From Desulfovibrio aminophilus (lineage in GTDB: Bacteria > Desulfobacterota > Desulfovibrionia > Desulfovibrionales > Desulfovibrionaceae), in the NCBI RefSeq assembly GCF_023660105.1, contig NZ_JAMHGA010000032.1:16834-80833 (forward strand): a stretch of 64,000 bases of DNA, in the 5' to 3' direction. Within the stretch, counting starts at the first letter, position 1. Each line of letters starts with the position of its first letter. Below are positions 17,373 to 32,329 of the stretch, piece after piece. Made by a program: the position numbers and the translations under genes. Below the pieces are notes generated by a model that was not told where the DNA came from, searched no databases, and worked only from the letters and a program-made list of their open reading frames with translations.

Positions 17373-17687
17373 ATGAGCGACCACCTTTTCGGAGACCAGT
17401 TCCAGACCGGGACGATCTCCGAGAACGAAACCCAGGAGCCGCCCCGTTTCCGGGTGCTCCTGCACAACGACGACTACACCACCATGGAGTTCGTGGTGGA
17501 GGTGCTCATGCGCGTGTTCCAGAAGAGCGAGCCCGAGGCGACCACGATCATGCTGGCCGTGCACAACGAGGGGGTCGGCGTCTGCGGGGTATATACCTCG
17601 GAAGTCGCCGAGACCAAGGTGGACCTGGTCCACCGGATGGCCAAGGTGGCCGGTTACCCCCTGCGGTGCAGCATGGAAGGGGAATGA
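17373..17687 (+). CDS. clpS: ATP-dependent Clp protease adaptor ClpS
   Basis: 104 aa. The substrate-binding core is plain: RVLLHNDDYTTMEFVVEVLMRVF, with the Asn-Asp-Asp that hold the N-terminal amino group of an N-degron, followed by the helix with AVHNEGVGVCGVYTSEVAETKV. ClpS delivers proteins with Leu, Phe, Trp or Tyr at the N-terminus to ClpAP. The next genes are clpA and aat, so the window holds adaptor, unfoldase and the enzyme that creates the degron. Confidence 0.96.
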   Translation: MSDHLFGDQFQTGTISENETQEPPRFRVLLHNDDYTTMEFVVEVLMRVFQKSEPEATTIMLAVHNEGVGVCGVYTSEVAETKVDLVHRMAKVAGYPLRCSMEGE

Positions 17688-17693
17688 CGTCAC

Positions 17694-20039
<2,346 letters not shown>

Positions 20040-20052
20040 ACCTGAAACAAAC

Positions 20053-20084
20053 GAGGCGGCCCAAGGGCCGCCTCTCTTCTTTAA
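20053..20084 (+). terminator. intrinsic terminator between clpA and aat
   Basis: GAGGCGGCC (20053-20061) and GGCCGCCTC (20066-20074) enclose CAAG, followed by TCTTCTTT. It lies only 4 bases before the aat start, so aat expression from the clpSA promoter may depend on read-through. Confidence 0.7.
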
Positions 20085-20087
20085 TTC

Positions 20088-20795
20088 ATGGCCATCTACC
20101 GCCTCTTCGACGAACCGGTCTTCCCGGACCCGGGCGAGGCCGAACCCGACGGCCTCCTGGCCGTGGGCGGCGACCTCTCGCCCCTGCGCCTGATCAGCGC
20201 CTACTCCCAGGGCATCTTCCCCTGGTACGGGCCGGAGTCCCCCATCCTCTGGTGGTCGCCGGACCCCCGGCCCGTCCTCCTGCCCGAGGCCCTGCACGTG
20301 CCCAGGAGCCTGCGCCGGACGCTCAACTCCGGCCGCTTCTCCTTCACCCTGGACCGGGACTTCGCCGGGGTCATCCGGGCCTGCGCGATCCAGCCCCGGC
20401 CCGGGCAGAACGGCACCTGGCTCGTGCCGGAGATGATCGAGGCCTATGAGCGGCTGCACCACCTGGGGCACGCCCACAGCCTGGAGGTCCGCACGCGCGG
20501 GCCGGAGGGCCCCCTGGTGGGCGGGCTCTACGGCCTGGCCCTGGGCCGGGCCTTCTTCGGCGAGTCCATGTTCCACGAGGTCCCCGAGGCGTCCAAGGCG
20601 GCCCTGGCCATGCTCATGCGCCTGCTCGGCGTGCGCGGCTACCACTTCCTGGACTGCCAGCAGGCCACCCCGCATGTCCTGCGCATGGGCGCGACGGAGG
20701 TGTCGCGGGCCGAATTCCTCCGGCGGCTGGCCGCGGCCGTCCGCTTCCCCACGGAAGAGGGTTCCTGGACCGACTTCGAGGCCCAGCTCGCCTGA
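20088..20795 (+). CDS. aat: leucyl/phenylalanyl-tRNA-protein transferase
   Basis: 235 aa. It transfers Leu or Phe from aminoacyl-tRNA onto proteins that begin with Lys or Arg, marking them for ClpS-ClpAP. Family blocks are GLLAVGGDLSPLRLISAYSQGIFPW, ILWWSPDPRPVL, GTWLVPEMIEAYERLHHLGHAHSLE and the C-terminal HFLDCQQATPHVLRMGATEVSRAEF. A terminator hairpin just upstream separates it from clpA. The 3' end meets the convergent HD-GYP gene with one base between. Confidence 0.96.
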   Translation: MAIYRLFDEPVFPDPGEAEPDGLLAVGGDLSPLRLISAYSQGIFPWYGPESPILWWSPDPRPVLLPEALHVPRSLRRTLNSGRFSFTLDRDFAGVIRACAIQPRPGQNGTWLVPEMIEAYERLHHLGHAHSLEVRTRGPEGPLVGGLYGLALGRAFFGESMFHEVPEASKAALAMLMRLLGVRGYHFLDCQQATPHVLRMGATEVSRAEFLRRLAAAVRFPTEEGSWTDFEAQLA

Positions 20796-20796
20796 A

Positions 20797-21498
20797 TCAG
20801 ACGGCCAGGGCCGTGGCGGGCCGCGCGGGCAGGGTGGCGGTTTCCCGCTTCCCGCCGCCGTGGCACAGCGCGCGGAAGCGTTCGGCGTGGTTCACGAATG
20901 CCCGCGCCACATCAGGGTCGAACTGGCTGCCCGAGCAGCGCCCGACTTCGTCCACCACCCTCTCGAAGGTGCGGGCCGGGCGGTAGGGGCGGTCCTGGAG
21001 CATGGCCGACACCGAGTCGGCCAGGGCGATGACCCGGGCCCCGAAGGGGATGGACGCGCCCGCCAGCCCGGCGGGATAGCCCTTGCCGTCGAAGCGTTCG
21101 TGGTGGTGCAGGATCATCTCCACCACCCCGGCCTCGGCCAGGGGCCGCACCGGCCGCACGATCTGCGCGCCGATGGCCGGGTGGCGGCGCAGCTCGCCCC
21201 ATTCGGCCACGCTCAGCGGGCCGGTCTTGCGCAGCAGGGCGTCGGAGACGCCGATCTTGCCGATGTCGTGCAGGTGCCCGGCCAGGTGGATCAGGTCGGC
21301 CTGGAGCGGGGCCGCGCCCTGGAGCAGGGCCAGCTCCCGGGCCAGGTCGGCCACCTCGTCGGAATGGCGCCAAGTGTGGTGGTCCTTGGCGTCGATGGCG
21401 TTGCCCAGGGATTCCGCGAACTGGTGCAGGATGAGGGCGATGCAGCCGCAGGACGCGCCGGAAGCGGGGCGCTGCTCACAGGATGGGGACGGGATCAT
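20797..21498 (-). CDS. HD-GYP domain phosphodiesterase
   Basis: 233 aa. The HD-GYP signatures are present: HTWRHSDEVADLA, then HLHDIGKIGV (the HD pair), GAQIV, and HHHERFDGKGYP (the GYP motif). Such proteins hydrolyse cyclic di-GMP to GMP, or related dinucleotides. No receiver or membrane domain precedes it, only about 35 residues with four cysteines (CEQRPASGASCGC). A strong Shine-Dalgarno (AGGAGG) sits 6 bases before the ATG. Its promoter spacer is a near-ideal Fur box, so expression should rise when iron is scarce. Confidence 0.88.
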   Translation of the reverse strand: MIPSPSCEQRPASGASCGCIALILHQFAESLGNAIDAKDHHTWRHSDEVADLARELALLQGAAPLQADLIHLAGHLHDIGKIGVSDALLRKTGPLSVAEWGELRRHPAIGAQIVRPVRPLAEAGVVEMILHHHERFDGKGYPAGLAGASIPFGARVIALADSVSAMLQDRPYRPARTFERVVDEVGRCSGSQFDPDVARAFVNHAERFRALCHGGGKRETATLPARPATALAV

Positions 21499-21545
21499 GA
21501 AGAGCCTCCTGGTTTTCGGGACCGCTCGCGGCCGCCGTTGCCCCG

Positions 21546-21574
21546 GTCTTATTGAAAATGATTTTCAAAGTCAA
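21546..21574 (-). promoter_or_regulatory. Fur box inside the promoter of the HD-GYP gene
   Basis: On the minus strand TTGACT (21569-21574) and TAAGAC (21546-21551) are spaced by exactly 17 bases, and the spacer is the perfect 8-1-8 palindrome TTGAAAAT-C-ATTTTCAA (21552-21568). This agrees with the Fur consensus proposed for Desulfovibrio-type genomes (TGAAAAT-N-ATTTTCA). Fur bound here would block RNA polymerase directly. Confidence 0.75.
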
Positions 21575-21587
21575 CATGCGAGGGTGA

Positions 21588-21612
21588 AAAAGGCCGCGCG
21601 GGGCGGCCTTTT
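21588..21612 (-). terminator. intrinsic terminator after the 160-aa hypothetical gene
   Basis: A 10-bp perfect stem AAAAGGCCGC / GCGGCCTTTT with a 5-base loop. Read on the minus strand it ends in TTTT-C-A and lies 9 bases after the stop codon at 21621. It insulates the Fur-controlled promoter from read-through. Confidence 0.7.
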
Positions 21613-21620
21613 CCGGGCGG

Positions 21621-22103
21621 TCAGCCCTGGACGGATTCCACGATGGGCCGGTGCTGGCTCAGGTCGTAGAGCCCCCGCAGGGCCACGGCCAGGCTGTAGT
21701 GGGGAATCTTCTCGAAGCGGATGAAGCCGATGTTCTTGCCCTCGGCCAGGGAGCAGAGCGGCGGCAGACCGCGCGGCACGGGGAAGGCCAGGAGCGCGGA
21801 GTCGATGGCCGCGAGCCTTGAGGCGTAATGCTCTTTGAGGTAGGACACGATCTGGTCCCGCTCCTGGAGCGTGAAGGCCTCCAGGATGACCTTGCGGCTG
21901 CTCTCCGGGTCGGGCGCGCCCTCGATGGCCGGGCCCAGGAGGGCGTTCCAGTCGTAGCCGCCTTCCTCGGCCGGATCCCAGGCGTGGCGGAAGAGGTGGA
22001 CCTCCACGTCGCGGCGGCCCTTGAAGCTCTTGATGGTCATGGACAGGGCGTAGGCCCGCTCCACGGGCGGCGGGGCGGCGGGGGCGGCGAGGCGGATATC
22101 CAT
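21621..22103 (-). CDS. conserved hypothetical protein
   Basis: 160 aa from the ATG at 22103, chosen for the GGGAG sequence upstream; the open frame extends a further 23 codons. I do not recognise the family. The visible pattern is a Pro/Ala-rich N-terminus, then a beta-strand-like RRDVEVHLFRHAWDPAEEGGYDW, a helix with QERDQIVSYLKEHYASRLAAID, and a C-terminal strand GFIRFEKIPHYSLAVALRGLYDLS. No membrane segment, signal peptide or cysteine-metal motif. It is divergent from uvrB (77 bases apart) and has its own terminator. Confidence 0.6.
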   Translation of the reverse strand: MDIRLAAPAAPPPVERAYALSMTIKSFKGRRDVEVHLFRHAWDPAEEGGYDWNALLGPAIEGAPDPESSRKVILEAFTLQERDQIVSYLKEHYASRLAAIDSALLAFPVPRGLPPLCSLAEGKNIGFIRFEKIPHYSLAVALRGLYDLSQHRPIVESVQG

Positions 22104-22180
22104 GCGGAACTCCCGGTTCAAACGTTGACGGAACCCATGGGTCTGCATACTGATTTTGAGTCCCGGAGACAAGGGAAGGC

Positions 22181-24190
22181 ATGTCCGAATTTCAACTGGT
22201 GAGTGAATTCCGGCCCACGGGCGACCAGCCGGAGGCCATCGAGGCGCTGTGCGGGAACCTGACCGCCGGTGTGCGCGACCAGGTGCTCCTGGGCGTCACC
22301 GGCTCGGGCAAGACCTTCACCATGGCCCAGGTCGTGGCCCGGTTGGGCCGCCCGGCCCTGGTCCTGGCCCCGAACAAGACCCTGGCCGCCCAGCTCTACA
22401 ACGAGTTCAAGACCCTCTTCCCGCACAACGCCGTCGAATATTTCGTCAGCTATTACGACTACTACCAGCCGGAGGCCTATCTCCCGCACACGGACACCTT
22501 CATCGAGAAGGACTCCTCCATCAACGACGACATCGACAAGCTGCGCCACGCCGCCACCCACGCCCTGCTCACCCGGCGCGACGTGCTCATCGTGGCCTCG
22601 GTGTCCTGCATCTACGGCCTGGGCTCGCCGGAGTACTACGCCAAGATGATCATTCCGGTGGAGGAGGGGCAGACCTTCCCCATGGAGTCCCTGCTCTCGC
22701 GGCTGGTGGAGGTGCACTACGAGCGCAACGATTACGACTTCCACCGCGGCACTTTCCGGGTGCGCGGCGACGCCGTGGAGATCATCCCGGCCTACGCCCG
22801 CGAGCGGGCCCTGCGTCTGACCTTCTTCGGCGACGAGATCGAGTCCATCCTGGAGACCGACCCGCTCACCGGCGCGGTCACGGCCCGGCTCAAGAAGACC
22901 GTCATTTACCCGGGCAGCCACTACGTCTCGGACCGGGACAACCTGAACCGGGCCATGGACGCCATCCGCGAGGAACTGCGCGGGCGTCTGGAGACCTTCC
23001 GCCAGGGAAACCGGCTGGTGGAGGCCCAGCGCCTGGAGCAGCGCACCCAGTTCGACCTGGAGACCATCGAGGAGCTGGGCTACTGCAACGGCATCGAGAA
23101 CTACTCCCGCCACCTGGACGGCCGTTCCCAGGGCCAGCCTCCGGCCACGCTGCTGGACTACTTCCCCAAGGACTTCATCCTCTTCGTGGACGAATCGCAC
23201 ATCACCATCCCCCAGGTGGGCGGGATGTACAACGGCGACATCTCGCGCAAGACCACCCTGGTGGACTTCGGCTTCCGCCTGCCCTCGGCCCTGGACAACC
23301 GGCCGCTCAACTTCGACGAGTTCCTGGCCCGCGTGGGCCAGTCGGTCTACGTCTCGGCCACGCCCGGTCCCTGGGAGCTGGAGCGGGCCCAGGGCCTGGT
23401 GGTGGAGCAGATCATCCGGCCCACGGGCCTGGTGGACCCGGAGGTGGAGCGGCGGCCCACCGAGGGCCAGATGGACGACATCCTGGGCGAGTGCCGCAAG
23501 CGCCAGGCCCGGGACGAGCGCGTGCTCATCACCACCCTGACCAAGCGCATGGCCGAGGACCTCACCGACTACCTCAACGACATGGGCGTGACCGCCCGCT
23601 ACCTGCACTCGGACATCGACACCCTGGAGCGCATGGCCATCATCCAGGCCTTGCGGGCCGGGGAGTTCCAGGTCCTGGTGGGCATCAACCTCCTGCGCGA
23701 GGGCTTGGACATCCCCGAGGTCACCCTGGTGGCCATCCTGGACGCGGACAAGGAGGGCTTCCTGCGCTCCACCCGCTCCCTGATCCAGACCTTCGGCCGC
23801 GCCGCCCGCAACGTGGAGGGCAAGGTCCTGCTCTACGCCGACGCGGAAACGCAATCCATGCGCGCGGCCCTGGAGGAAACCGCCCGGCGTCGCCTCCGCC
23901 AGTTGGAATACAACGAGAAAAACGGTATCACGCCGAAGACCGTGCGCAAGCGGCTGGAGAACGCCCTGGCCGACATCACCACCCGCGCGGCGGTGTCCGA
24001 CGGCACGGACCTGGCCGCCGTGGCCGAGGATCTGGCCCGCTACGGCGTGGAGCCCAAGGGCCTGGAGAAGGAAGTGCGGCGGCTGGAGCGCGAGATGCGC
24101 GCGGCGGCCAAGGAATTGGAGTTCGAGCGCGCGGCGGTGTTGCGGGACAAGATCGGGATGCTCAAGGAACGGCTGCTGCAACTGGGGTAG
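22181..24190 (+). CDS. uvrB: excinuclease ABC subunit B
   Basis: 669 aa, normal length. It is the helicase-like damage verifier of nucleotide excision repair, loaded by UvrA and used by UvrC. Walker A is [12 protein letters not shown], and the DNA-clamping beta-hairpin is [14 protein letters not shown]. Motif II reads [15 protein letters not shown]. Helicase motifs V and VI follow ([33 protein letters not shown]). The UVR coiled-coil motif for UvrC contact closes the protein ([26 protein letters not shown]). Three bases separate it from the channel gene. Confidence 0.97.
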   Translation: MSEFQLVSEFRPTGDQPEAIEALCGNLTAGVRDQVLLGVTGSGKTFTMAQVVARLGRPALVLAPNKTLAAQLYNEFKTLFPHNAVEYFVSYYDYYQPEAYLPHTDTFIEKDSSINDDIDKLRHAATHALLTRRDVLIVASVSCIYGLGSPEYYAKMIIPVEEGQTFPMESLLSRLVEVHYERNDYDFHRGTFRVRGDAVEIIPAYARERALRLTFFGDEIESILETDPLTGAVTARLKKTVIYPGSHYVSDRDNLNRAMDAIREELRGRLETFRQGNRLVEAQRLEQRTQFDLETIEELGYCNGIENYSRHLDGRSQGQPPATLLDYFPKDFILFVDESHITIPQVGGMYNGDISRKTTLVDFGFRLPSALDNRPLNFDEFLARVGQSVYVSATPGPWELERAQGLVVEQIIRPTGLVDPEVERRPTEGQMDDILGECRKRQARDERVLITTLTKRMAEDLTDYLNDMGVTARYLHSDIDTLERMAIIQALRAGEFQVLVGINLLREGLDIPEVTLVAILDADKEGFLRSTRSLIQTFGRAARNVEGKVLLYADAETQSMRAALEETARRRLRQLEYNEKNGITPKTVRKRLENALADITTRAAVSDGTDLAAVAEDLARYGVEPKGLEKEVRRLEREMRAAAKELEFERAAVLRDKIGMLKERLLQLG

Positions 24191-24193
24191 GGA

Positions 24194-28313
<4,120 letters not shown>

Positions 28314-28348
28314 GGGCTCGCGGGAAAATCGACAGGGACTTGTTGTGG

Positions 28349-28383
28349 GAGGCCCAGGCCCGGCAGGGGCTTGGGCCTCTTTG
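28349..28383 (+). terminator. probable terminator after dapB
   Basis: GAGGCCCA (28349-28356) pairs with TGGGCCTC (28372-28379), followed by TTTGCTT. The T-run is short, so strength is uncertain. Confidence 0.5.
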
Positions 28384-28414
28384 CTTCGGGATTGCCGGGG
28401 GGAGAGGGGGCGGA

Positions 28415-28768
28415 TCAGGCTGTCGCCGCGCGGTCCAGATGGCCGCGCATGAAGCCGAAGACCCGGTCCAGTTCCCGCTCCAGGTCCAGGAGGCAGGCCG
28501 GGGCGGTCGTCAGGTCGCCGGACCCGGCGGCCTGCTCCAGGGCCAGACAGTGGCCGCGGAGGATTTCGGCTCCCAGGGCGGCCGACGCGCCCTTGAGCGA
28601 ATGCGCCAGGAAGCGCAGGGTTTCGGCGTCCCCGTCCGCCAGGGCCTTGCGCACGGCCTCCAGGCGTTTTGGCTCCTCCTCCAGAAAGACCGCGAACATG
28701 CGGGCCACCAGGGCCGGACGCTTGACGGTCATCTCCTCCATCCAGGCGGTGGTGATGGGTTCGTGCAC
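28415..28768 (-). CDS. stand-alone HPt (histidine phosphotransfer) domain protein
   Basis: 117 aa from a GTG start, with AGGAAGGAAA upstream. The HPt signature is FLAHSLKGASAALGA with phospho-acceptor His56, inside a four-helix bundle. Such proteins relay phosphate between receiver domains of a hybrid histidine kinase and a response regulator; no such partner lies in the window. It follows rtcB by 11 bases on the same strand, but no functional link is evident. A much longer frame running upstream is an rtcB shadow. Confidence 0.85.
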   Translation of the reverse strand: MHEPITTAWMEEMTVKRPALVARMFAVFLEEEPKRLEAVRKALADGDAETLRFLAHSLKGASAALGAEILRGHCLALEQAAGSGDLTTAPACLLDLERELDRVFGFMRGHLDRAATA

Positions 28769-28779
28769 CGTTTCCTTCC

Positions 28780-30201
28780 TCACCCCTTGACGCAGGCCAG
28801 CGGCTCCACGCGGACCACGGGCTTCGCCAGCCCGGCCGCCGCCGCGGACGCGATCACGAGATTCACGTCCTTGTACGCCTCCGGGGCCTCTTCGGCAACG
28901 TCCCGGAGGTCTTTGGCGCGAAGAAAAATGCCCTGATGCCGGAGCGACTCGGCAACATCCCGTCCGCGAAAGCTTTTTCTGGCCTTGGTGCGGCTCATGG
29001 CCCGGCCCGCGCCGTGGCAGGCCGAATCCAGGGCGGGGTTCCCGGCGGTTCCCGCCAGGACATAGGAGCACGTGCCCATGCTGCCGCCCACCAGCACCGG
29101 CTGGCCCAGGGCCTTCAGGTCCGGCGGCAGGCCGGGATGGCCCGGGCCGAGGGCCCGCGTGGCTCCCTTGCGGTGGACGAACAGGGACCGCCGCCGCCCG
29201 TCCAGCTCGTGCTCCTCGCGGCGGCAGGTGTTGTGGCAGACGTCGTAGAACAGGTCCAGCCGCGCGCCGGGCAGCACGCTTTCGAAGACCCGGCGGACCC
29301 GGTGGGCGATGACCTGCCGGTTGGCCAGGGCGCAGTTCACACCGCAGGCCATGGCCGCCAGGTACTCCCGGCCCAGGTCCGAACGCAGCGGCGCGCAGGC
29401 CAGTTCCGGGTCGCCGATGGCCAGGCCGTGGCGCGGGGCCTCGGCCAGCATGCGCGGCAGGAAGTCCTGGCCGATCTGGTGGCCCAGGCCGCGCGAGCCG
29501 CAGTGGATGGCGACGAGCACCTGCCCGGGCCGCAGGCCGTAGCCGTCGGCCAGCGCGGGGTCGAAGACCTCGGCCACCCGCTGCACCTCGAGATAGTGGT
29601 TGCCCGAGCCCAGGGTGCCGATCTGGTCCCGGATGCGGGCCTTGGCCTCGGCCGAGACCGGGCCCGGGTCGGCCCCCTCCATGCGGCCGCGCTCCTCGCA
29701 GCGGCCCAGGTCGGCGGGCGCGCCGAAGCCCTGGCCCACGGCCCAGGAGGCTCCGCCGCGCAGCATCCGCTCGATTTCGGCCTGGTCCAGGCGCAACGGG
29801 CCGCCCTGGCCCACGCCCGAGGGCACGGCCAGGGCCAGGGCGTCGGCCAGGGGCTCCAGCGAGTCCCGCACGTCCTCGGCGTCCAGGTTGGTGGCCAGGG
29901 CCCGCACGCCGCAGGCGATGTCGAAGCCCACGCCCCCCGCCGAGACCACGCCCTCGGCCGGATCGAAGGCGGCCACGCCGCCGATGGGGAAGCCGTAGCC
30001 GGAGTGGGCGTCGGGCATGGCCCAGGCCGCCGCGACGATGCCCGGCAGGGAGGCCACGCCGCGCAGCTGCCGGGCCACGTCCTCCTCCATGTCGCGGAGC
30101 AGGGCGCGCGAGCCGAAGAACACGGCGGGCGCGCGCATGCCCTCCCGAGGAGGGAGCTGCCATTGGTGGTCCGAAACGCGGACGAGGCGGGAGAGGTCCA
30201 T
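28780..30201 (-). CDS. rtcB: RNA-splicing ligase RtcB
   Basis: 473 aa. RtcB joins RNA 2',3'-cyclic phosphate or 3'-phosphate ends to 5'-OH ends through a GMP-histidine intermediate with Mn2+. Metal and GMP motifs are visible: MPDAHSGYGFPIGGVAAF, VGFDIACGVRAL (Cys/Asp), GTLGSGNHYLEVQ, IHCGSRGLGHQ, YDVCHNTCRREEHE, and DSACHGAGRAMSRTKA with the guanylylated His. No archease or RtcA gene is next to it. The HPt gene follows on the same strand. Confidence 0.95.
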   Translation of the reverse strand: MDLSRLVRVSDHQWQLPPREGMRAPAVFFGSRALLRDMEEDVARQLRGVASLPGIVAAAWAMPDAHSGYGFPIGGVAAFDPAEGVVSAGGVGFDIACGVRALATNLDAEDVRDSLEPLADALALAVPSGVGQGGPLRLDQAEIERMLRGGASWAVGQGFGAPADLGRCEERGRMEGADPGPVSAEAKARIRDQIGTLGSGNHYLEVQRVAEVFDPALADGYGLRPGQVLVAIHCGSRGLGHQIGQDFLPRMLAEAPRHGLAIGDPELACAPLRSDLGREYLAAMACGVNCALANRQVIAHRVRRVFESVLPGARLDLFYDVCHNTCRREEHELDGRRRSLFVHRKGATRALGPGHPGLPPDLKALGQPVLVGGSMGTCSYVLAGTAGNPALDSACHGAGRAMSRTKARKSFRGRDVAESLRHQGIFLRAKDLRDVAEEAPEAYKDVNLVIASAAAAGLAKPVVRVEPLACVKG

Positions 30202-30230
30202 GGGCGGCCGCCGTTCACGGCCGGAGAGGA

Positions 30231-30257
30231 CCGGGGAGCCGCCGGGCGGCTCCCCGG
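30231..30257. repeat. 27-base perfect inverted repeat between rtcB and the ACT gene
   Basis: Two 13-base arms (CCGGGGAGCCGCC and its complement) meet at a single G. It sits between the ACT-gene stop (30268) and the rtcB start (30201) on the minus strand. No T-run follows on that strand, so it may be a Rho-type pause, an mRNA 3'-end stabiliser or a hairpin in the rtcB leader. Confidence 0.5.
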
Positions 30258-30267
30258 GGGGCCGTTT

Positions 30268-30699
30268 CTAGAGGTTGTAGAGCTTGTCCCCGGGCACGAT
30301 GGGGATGCTGTTCTTCTGGAGCACCTCGATGGCCTGGTCCGTGCGGTCGAAGCGGAAGATGATGATGGCGTTGCTGCCGCTCTGCTGCACGAAGGCGTAC
30401 ATGTACTCCACGTTGACCTTGGAGTCCCGCAGCATGTCCAGGATGCGGTGCAGGCCGCCGGGGGTGTCGTCCACCTCCACGGCCACCACGCTGGTGCGGC
30501 CCACGGTGAAGCCGTTCTGCTTGAGGATTTCGCGGGCCTTCTCGAAGTCCGAGACGATGAGCCGGAGGATGCCGAAGTCCGAGGTGTCGGCCAGGGACAG
30601 GGCGCGGATGTTGACCTTGGCCTCGGACAGGAGCCGGGTCACCTCGGCCAGGCGTCCGGCCCGGTTTTCCAGGAAGATGGAGAGTTGATCGACCTTCAT
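30268..30699 (-). CDS. tandem ACT-domain protein
   Basis: 143 aa made of two ACT domains: KVDQLSIFLENRAGRLAEVTRLLSEAKVNIRALSLADT (1-40 and on) and VVAVEVDDTPGGLHRILDMLRDSKVNVEYMYAFV (about 71-105). ACT pairs bind small ligands, usually amino acids, and regulate partner enzymes or act as sensors. Stand-alone ACT proteins of this kind are commonly encoded after phenylacetate-CoA ligase, as here (39 bases downstream of paaK), so it probably senses an aromatic amino acid or related acid. That ligand is inference. Confidence 0.88.
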   Translation of the reverse strand: MKVDQLSIFLENRAGRLAEVTRLLSEAKVNIRALSLADTSDFGILRLIVSDFEKAREILKQNGFTVGRTSVVAVEVDDTPGGLHRILDMLRDSKVNVEYMYAFVQQSGSNAIIIFRFDRTDQAIEVLQKNSIPIVPGDKLYNL

Positions 30700-30738
30700 G
30701 GGTTGCCTCGCTTGCTTGGGGTGTGGGGGCCGTGCCGC

Positions 30739-32058
30739 CTAGGCCTGGGGCTGCTCGGGCTGGTTGCGCATGTCCACGATGCGTTTGGCCTTGCCCTCGG
30801 AGCGCTGGATGGTGCGCGGCTCCACGAGTTTCACCCGGGCCGTGACACCCAGGAATTCCTTGATGTTTTTTTGTACCTTGGATTCCACCCGTTGTAAATT
30901 CTTGATGGCGTCGGAGAACAGGGTTTCGTCCACCTCCACCTGGATTTCCAGGTTGTCCAGGTTGCCGTCGCGGGTGACGATGAGCTGGTAGTGGGGGGAG
31001 AGGCCGTCGGTCTCCAGGAGGATGGTTTCGATCTGCGAGGGGAAGACGTTCACGCCCCGGATGATGAGCATGTCGTCGCTGCGGCCCTGGACCCGCTTCA
31101 TGCGCGCCAGGGTGCGGCCGCAGCGGCAGGGGGCGGTGTTCAGGCTGGTCAGGTCGCGGGTGCGGTAGCGGATCAGCGGGATGGCCTCCTTGGTCAGGGT
31201 GGTGATGACCAGCTCGCCGATTTCGCCGTTGGGCAGGTTCTCGCCGGTGACCGGGTCGATGACCTCCACCAGGAAGTGGTCCTCCATGAGGTGCAGGCCG
31301 TTCTGGGCCTCGGCGCACTCGATGCCCACGCCCGGGCCCATGATCTCGGACAGGCCGTAGATGTCGATGGCGGTCAGGCCGAGGGTGGCCTCCAGCTCCT
31401 TGCGCATGGTGTCGCTCCAGGGCTCGGCCCCGAAGATGCCGATGCGCAGGGGCAGGCCCTTGAAGTCGATGCCCATTTCGTGGGCCACCTCGGCCAGGTG
31501 CAGGCAGTAGGAGGGGGTGCTGCAGATGACCGTGGCCCCGAAGTCGCGCAGGAGCATGGCCTGGCGGCGGGTGCCGCCGCCGGACACCGGGATGACCGTG
31601 GCGCCCAGCTCCTCGGCGCCGTAGTGCGCGCCCAGGCCGCCGGTGAACAGGCCGTAGCCGTAGGCGTTGTGCACCAGGTCGTGGCTGGTCACGCCGGCGG
31701 CGGCGAAGCAGCGGCCCATGAGCCGGCTCCAGTTGCGGATGTCGCGGCGGGTGTAGCCCACCACCGTGGCCTTGCCCGTGGTGCCGGAGGAGGAGTGGAT
31801 GCGCACGATGTTGTCGCGCGACACGGCGAACAGGCCGAAGGGGTAGTGGTTGCGCAGGTCCTGCTTCTCGGTGAAGGGCAGGAGCCGGATGTCGGCCAGG
31901 CTCTTGATGTCGCCGGGCTTGAGGCCGCGCTCCTCGAAGCGTTTGCGGTAGAAGGGCACGTTCTCGTAAACCCGTTCGGCCAGGGCCTGGAGACGGCGGA
32001 GCTGCAGGGCCTCCAGGTCCTCGCGGGGCAGGGTTTCCATGTCCACGTCAAAAATCAT
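30739..32058 (-). CDS. paaK: phenylacetate-CoA ligase (aryl-acid AMP/CoA ligase)
   Basis: 439 aa from the ATG at 32058, which has GGAGGAG at 7 bases; a GTG six bases upstream is too close to it. The AMP-binding motif is [18 protein letters not shown], followed by [32 protein letters not shown] and the hinge/lysine region at the C-terminus. The enzyme activates phenylacetate or indoleacetate with ATP and CoA; in anaerobes it works with 2-oxoacid:ferredoxin oxidoreductases in aromatic amino acid catabolism. It is followed by the ACT gene and preceded by a long leader with an attenuator-like terminator. Confidence 0.92.
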   Translation of the reverse strand: MIFDVDMETLPREDLEALQLRRLQALAERVYENVPFYRKRFEERGLKPGDIKSLADIRLLPFTEKQDLRNHYPFGLFAVSRDNIVRIHSSSGTTGKATVVGYTRRDIRNWSRLMGRCFAAAGVTSHDLVHNAYGYGLFTGGLGAHYGAEELGATVIPVSGGGTRRQAMLLRDFGATVICSTPSYCLHLAEVAHEMGIDFKGLPLRIGIFGAEPWSDTMRKELEATLGLTAIDIYGLSEIMGPGVGIECAEAQNGLHLMEDHFLVEVIDPVTGENLPNGEIGELVITTLTKEAIPLIRYRTRDLTSLNTAPCRCGRTLARMKRVQGRSDDMLIIRGVNVFPSQIETILLETDGLSPHYQLIVTRDGNLDNLEIQVEVDETLFSDAIKNLQRVESKVQKNIKEFLGVTARVKLVEPRTIQRSEGKAKRIVDMRNQPEQPQA

Positions 32059-32097
32059 GACCACTCCTCCTTCCTCGCGCCGCTTTCGGCGGCGGTG

Positions 32098-32129
32098 AAA
32101 AAAAGAGCCGCGGAGGTCGCCCGCGGCCC
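32098..32129 (-). terminator. terminator in the paaK leader (possible attenuator)
   Basis: On the minus strand GGGCCGCGG (32121-32129) pairs with CCGCGGCTC (32105-32113) across a 7-base loop, and seven T follow (32098-32104). It lies 40 bases before the paaK start, within the leader, not after a gene. It would stop paaK transcription unless prevented from folding. Confidence 0.6.
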
Positions 32130-32160
32130 GGTTCGGCAGTGTCGTGCCGCCAATTCCCCG

Positions 32161-32223
32161 TCACGGGCCCGTGGGGGTCCTGGGCGTCTTGAGCCGGAAG
32201 AAGAATAGGGAATTGCGCCACAT
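32161..32223 (-). CDS. possible leader peptide upstream of paaK, with Trp and Phe-Phe-Phe
   Basis: A 20-codon frame begins MWRNSLFFFRLK and ends TPTGP. The three consecutive Phe codons are at 32197-32205. It ends about 30 bases before the leader terminator. The GGCCCG sequence at its 3' end (plus strand 32164-32169) could pair with CGGGCC of the terminator's first arm (32125-32130), giving an alternative fold. This is the layout of a translation-controlled attenuator. The Shine-Dalgarno is poor (only GGGG, too far upstream), so translation is uncertain. Confidence 0.35.
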   Translation of the reverse strand: MWRNSLFFFRLKTPRTPTGP

Positions 32224-32329
32224 TGATGGGTTCTGCCCCAAGACCCCCGCGCCGTCAAGCCCCGCGCGGCCCGCCGCCGTTGCGGCGGAGCGGGAAAAGA
32301 GGTAGTGGGCTCTGCACATCGGAGGCTCC

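Noticed and set aside
20797..21498. Plus-strand frame 20446-21555 as a gene after aat
   Set aside because: It starts inside aat in another phase and runs antisense to the HD-GYP gene, whose motifs and Shine-Dalgarno are clear.
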